From: JAIQFL01 sp035501495
Lineage (GTDB): Bacteria; Acidobacteriota; Terriglobia; Bryobacterales; Bryobacteraceae
DNA: 64,000 nucleotides
NCBI GenBank assembly: GCA_035501495.1
Contig: DATJWB010000237.1
Coordinates: 11,030 to 75,029 of the forward strand
Direction of reading: 5' to 3'
How positions within the stretch are numbered: the first letter of the stretch is position 1; each line of letters begins with the position of its first letter. This document shows positions 61,592 through 64,000 of the stretch, piece by piece. The notes under the pieces are model-generated. The model ran no database searches. It saw only the letters and a program-made list of their open reading frames with translations, and was not told the origin of the DNA. The position numbers and the translations under genes were made by a program.

Positions 61592-62713
61592 TCAGGCCGG
61601 CAACGAAACCAGCGCGGATTTGCGGTGCTCGTACTGATAATACGCGGCGCAGGCGCCCTCGGAGGAGACCATCAGCGCACCCACCGGAAGCTCGGGCGTA
61701 CACTCGTTGCCGAAGAGCTTGCACTGTACGGGTTTGAGCACACCCTTGAGCACTTCGCCGCACTGCGCCGCCTTGGGGTCGGTGACGCGCAGGCCGGGAA
61801 TCGCGAAGCGCTTCTCCGCGTCCCAATCCGCATAGGTGTCGTTGAGCGCCAGGGCAGATTGCGAGATGAAGCCCATGCCGCGCCACTCGAAGTACGACCG
61901 CAGCGTAAAGACGTCGGCCATGGCCTTCAGTGCCGCGCGATTGCCTTCCCAGGGCACCACCCGGCGATACTGATTCTCCACCTTGGCTTCGCCCGCCCGC
62001 AATTGGCGCAGGAGCATCACCACCGACTGCAGAACGTCCAGAGGCTCGAATCCAGAAACCACGATCGGCTTGCCTTCGTGGCGCGCGATCCATTCGTAGG
62101 GGCGGCAGCCGATCACGGTGGACACGTGGCCAGGGCCGATGAAAGCATCGATCCGCATATCGGGCGAATCCAGAATCGCGCGGATGGCCGGGATGATGGT
62201 GACGTGGTTGCAAAAGATCGAGAAGTTGCGGATGCCCTCGGCGCGGGCCCGCATCAGCGTCAGCGCGGTGGAAGGCGCGGTGGTCTCGAAACCAATGGCG
62301 AAGAACATCACGTGGCGGCCGGGATTGGCGCGCGCCAGTTTCAGCGCATCGGCGGGCGAGTAGACGATTCGGACGTCGGCTCCGCGGGCTTGGTGTTCCA
62401 GAGGGCTGCCGTGCGTTCCCGGCACGCGCATCATGTCGCCGAAGGCGGTGAAGATGACATTCGGGTCGGCGGCCATGGAAAGGCCGTCGTCAATTCGGCC
62501 CATCGGCAACACACAGACCGGGCACCCCGGACCGTGCACGAGCTCGATATTCTCCGGCAGCAGATCCTTCAGGCCGAAGCGATAGATGGCGTGAGTGTGG
62601 CCGCCGCAAACTTCCATCACGCGGTAGTGCCGGGCCGGGTCCACCAGGCGCCGGATTTCCTCGGACGTTCTGGCGATCAGTTCCGGTTCGCGGAATTCAT
62701 CGATGTATCTCAC
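61592..62713 (-). CDS. hypD: Hydrogenase maturation protein HypD
   Basis: 373 residues. The family cysteines are all visible: MEVCGGHTHAIYRFGL (active-site Cys), HGPGCPVCVLP, and the C-terminal cluster-binding set in QCGEVLKGVLKPVQC and FGNECTPELP. GFETTAPSTALTL and GPGHVSTVIGC are further HypD signatures. It contains a 4Fe-4S cluster and, with HypC, is the scaffold for assembly of the iron with its CN and CO ligands. It overlaps hypC by four bases. Confidence 0.97.
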   Translation of the reverse strand: MRYIDEFREPELIARTSEEIRRLVDPARHYRVMEVCGGHTHAIYRFGLKDLLPENIELVHGPGCPVCVLPMGRIDDGLSMAADPNVIFTAFGDMMRVPGTHGSPLEHQARGADVRIVYSPADALKLARANPGRHVMFFAIGFETTAPSTALTLMRARAEGIRNFSIFCNHVTIIPAIRAILDSPDMRIDAFIGPGHVSTVIGCRPYEWIARHEGKPIVVSGFEPLDVLQSVVMLLRQLRAGEAKVENQYRRVVPWEGNRAALKAMADVFTLRSYFEWRGMGFISQSALALNDTYADWDAEKRFAIPGLRVTDPKAAQCGEVLKGVLKPVQCKLFGNECTPELPVGALMVSSEGACAAYYQYEHRKSALVSLPA

Positions 62714-62997
62714 GGAGAGGAGCCCTCCTCATCAGCGCTGTAGCCCCGAACCTCTTCCATGGCGGCGGTGGCCTCACCGAGGGCCTGGAGCATGCGCAAC
62801 TGCTCGACCGCGTCCTGTTCCTGGATTTTACTCATGGCAAAGCCGACGTGGATGAGCACCCAGTCGCCAGGCGCGATTCCGTCGGGTTCCACGAGGCTGA
62901 CGTCTACCTTCCGGCGCACTCCCATCACATCGATCAAGGCGCTGTGGGGGGCCTCGTCAACCAGCGAAATAATCTGTCCGGGAATCGCCAGGCACAT
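62710..62997 (-). CDS. hypC: Hydrogenase maturation chaperone HypC
   Basis: 95 residues starting MCLAIPGQIISL, the HypC hallmark with Cys2 that binds the iron fragment. GVRRKVDVSLVEPDGIAPGD and VLIHVGFAMSKI complete the OB-fold. A strong AGGAG lies six to seven bases before the ATG. The C-terminal tail (EEVRGYSADEEGSSP) is longer than in minimal HypC. First gene of hypCDE; a hairpin repeat directly upstream separates it from the YceI-like gene. No hydrogenase subunit, hypA, hypB or hypF lies in the window. Confidence 0.96.
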   Translation of the reverse strand: MCLAIPGQIISLVDEAPHSALIDVMGVRRKVDVSLVEPDGIAPGDWVLIHVGFAMSKIQEQDAVEQLRMLQALGEATAAMEEVRGYSADEEGSSP

Positions 62998-63017
62998 CTC
63001 AGTCTCCTTTTAAAGCG

Positions 63018-63304
63018 TGCCGCGGGCACTGCTGCCTGTACCCATGGGCCCCGCCGGCAAACCGAAAGTCATGAAAGCGCGTGCCGGCGATGTGGCGCGG
63101 GCACTCCTGCCTGCCGCGTCCCCACTCCTGGGGACGCTTGTCGGGCGTGTACTGTGTCGCTGGCGGCGAAGGGTTTTCGAGGCTGCCGCGCCGAGACTCA
63201 TCTCGGCGCTTCTCGAGCGTGCACAGTGTCTGTGATGGCGGCAAAAAAGCGCCGGCACGAGTTCCGGCGCGGCAGTCACGAGTGTCCGCGTCGCCACAGT
63301 CACC
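63018..63304 (+). repeat. Mosaic hairpin repeat, copy 6
   Basis: Fills the gap upstream of hypC in the orientation of copy 1. Three 22-base hairpins are present: 63116-63137 (arms GCGTCCCCA/TGGGGACGC, loop CTCC), 63188-63209 (GCGCCGAGA/TCTCGGCGC, loop CTCA) and 63249-63270 (GCGCCGGCA/TTCCGGCGC with one mismatch, loop CGAG). Tag elements GTGGCGCGGGCACTCCTGCC and GGTTTTCGAGGCTGCC also occur. The promoter of hypCDE must lie within or before it. Confidence 0.8.
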
Positions 63305-63311
63305 AGTCATA

Positions 63312-63911
63312 TCAGCTGTTTTCATTGTCGCGCTTCCGGCGAGCGGCGATGTCGAAGGAGAGCTTCAATTCGTCTTTGAGCTTAAGCGCACCGCCGGCCA
63401 CTGAAACCAGGCGGATACGATAGTCCGTCTGGCGGATGGCGATTTCGCCGTACGCCCGCAAGCTGTCATCCGCTACCATCACATTCGATGGTATCTCGAT
63501 ATCGCGCGCGATGCCGTGCAAGGTCAACTTTCCGCCGATCTTCATCTGGTACATGCCTTCGGCAATCTGGTTGGCCTGCGAATGAAAACTCTCGAACGTG
63601 ATTTCGGGATAGCGCGCGGTTTCCAGCACCTCCTCGTTCATGGCGTGCTCCATCTCGCGCCGGTCTTTCTCGTTGACGTCGCCGGTGACCACAAGCGAGG
63701 CCGCTTCGATGCGAAATTGAAGTGACGACCGCTCGGGCGATTGTGCCAGGAAGCGTGCCTCGCCGGAAAAGCGGCGAATCGCGATCGTGGGATTGTGACC
63801 GAATCCCGCGAGCATGCCGCCGGCATAGGCACGCACCAGAAAGCGGCTTCTCGCGGGGTCCAGGATGTAAGACGCCGCGAGACCTTCCGCCAGGTTCAGG
63901 GAGGATGCCAT
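63312..63911 (-). CDS. YceI-like domain protein
   Basis: 199 residues. The lipocalin-like YceI fold is indicated by ASYILDPARSRFLVRAYAGG, GHNPTIAIRRFSGEARF, the pattern SLVVTGDVNEKDRREMEHAM, NEEVLETARYPEITFES and KLTLHGIARDIEIP. YceI proteins bind isoprenoid-type lipids in the periplasm. This one lacks a signal peptide, so a cytoplasmic role is likely. Only 12 bases separate its start from the stop of the gene entering from the right edge. Confidence 0.85.
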   Translation of the reverse strand: MASSLNLAEGLAASYILDPARSRFLVRAYAGGMLAGFGHNPTIAIRRFSGEARFLAQSPERSSLQFRIEAASLVVTGDVNEKDRREMEHAMNEEVLETARYPEITFESFHSQANQIAEGMYQMKIGGKLTLHGIARDIEIPSNVMVADDSLRAYGEIAIRQTDYRIRLVSVAGGALKLKDELKLSFDIAARRKRDNENS

Positions 63912-63923
63912 ATCGGGGGTGTC

Positions 63924-64000
63924 CTACATGGAGCGGAGTTTCATGTAGCGCTCCAGATCCGGTATGGCGCCCTGCACCAGGCTGCCCACGTTGGCAGACC
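63924..64000 (-). CDS. 3' end of a gene entering from the right edge
   Basis: Only the last 25 codons are inside the window (SANVGSLVQGAIPDLERYMK, then LRSM and TAG at 63924-63926). The stop lies 12 bases before the YceI-like start, so the two genes are probably co-transcribed. No family can be named from this fragment. Confidence 0.5.
   Translation of the reverse strand, partial: SANVGSLVQGAIPDLERYMKLRSM

Overview
The window is a GC-rich chromosomal segment, densely packed on both strands, most likely from an Acidobacteriota member of the Solibacter/Bryobacterales type. This assignment is inference. It rests on the gene style: ECF sigma plus Ser/Thr kinase pairs, a propeller-type histidine kinase, an HTH-TM-TolB-propeller receptor, several TolB/PD40 and Asp-box (BNR) proteins, and an ADOP-type ABC permease relic. 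No rRNA, tRNA or CRISPR array was recognised.

Layout. 0.2-3.9 kb: a propeller two-component system. 4.0-12.2 kb: a segmental duplication. A small secreted protein plus ECF sigma gene is intact at 4.05-5.35 kb, followed by a coupled kinase. A second copy at 9.6-12.2 kb has been split by a DUF4331 gene and its sigma gene has decayed. A frameshifted Fic gene lies between the copies. 12.3-13.0 kb: an AbrB/VapC toxin-antitoxin pair. 13-23 kb: two large Asp-box proteins, an SDR oxidoreductase, a small secreted protein and the HTH-TM-propeller receptor. 23-35 kb: a kinase fused to a caspase-like domain whose nucleophile Cys is Ser, an enolase-superfamily enzyme, a sulfite-oxidase-like enzyme, a CrcB fluoride channel, and a minus-strand run of hydrolase, propeller, glycosyltransferase and beta-lactamase-like genes. 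35-38.6 kb: a toxin-antitoxin relic, recN and an L,D-transpeptidase.

The most striking region is 40.9-51.9 kb: an NtrY-like histidine kinase, then FHA protein, PP2C phosphatase (with an outer beta-helix), Ser/Thr kinase, a single polypeptide joining a SEDS (RodA/FtsW) glycosyltransferase to a class B penicillin-binding protein, and an FhaA-like protein. The gene content matches the actinobacterial pknAB-pstP-rodA-pbpA-fhaAB locus, with RodA and PbpA fused. The likely role is phosphorylation-controlled peptidoglycan synthesis.

52-57 kb: a zinc-ribbon membrane protein, an MBL-fold hydrolase, a large secreted protein and an insertion-sequence graveyard (ISL3 and IS3 remnants). 57-60.5 kb: an AHSA1/ArsR pair with a clear promoter and dyad operator, then a broken ABC permease. 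60.5-63 kb: hypE, hypD and hypC for NiFe-hydrogenase maturation. 63.3-63.9 kb: a YceI-like gene.

Many intergenic gaps hold copies of a mosaic repeat built from short hairpins with a CTCN (or NGAG) tetraloop and stems that change sequence while keeping pairing. One copy supplies the start codon and signal-peptide region of a lipoprotein-like gene at 39.9 kb. Several pseudogenes carry one-base indels in short homopolymers.
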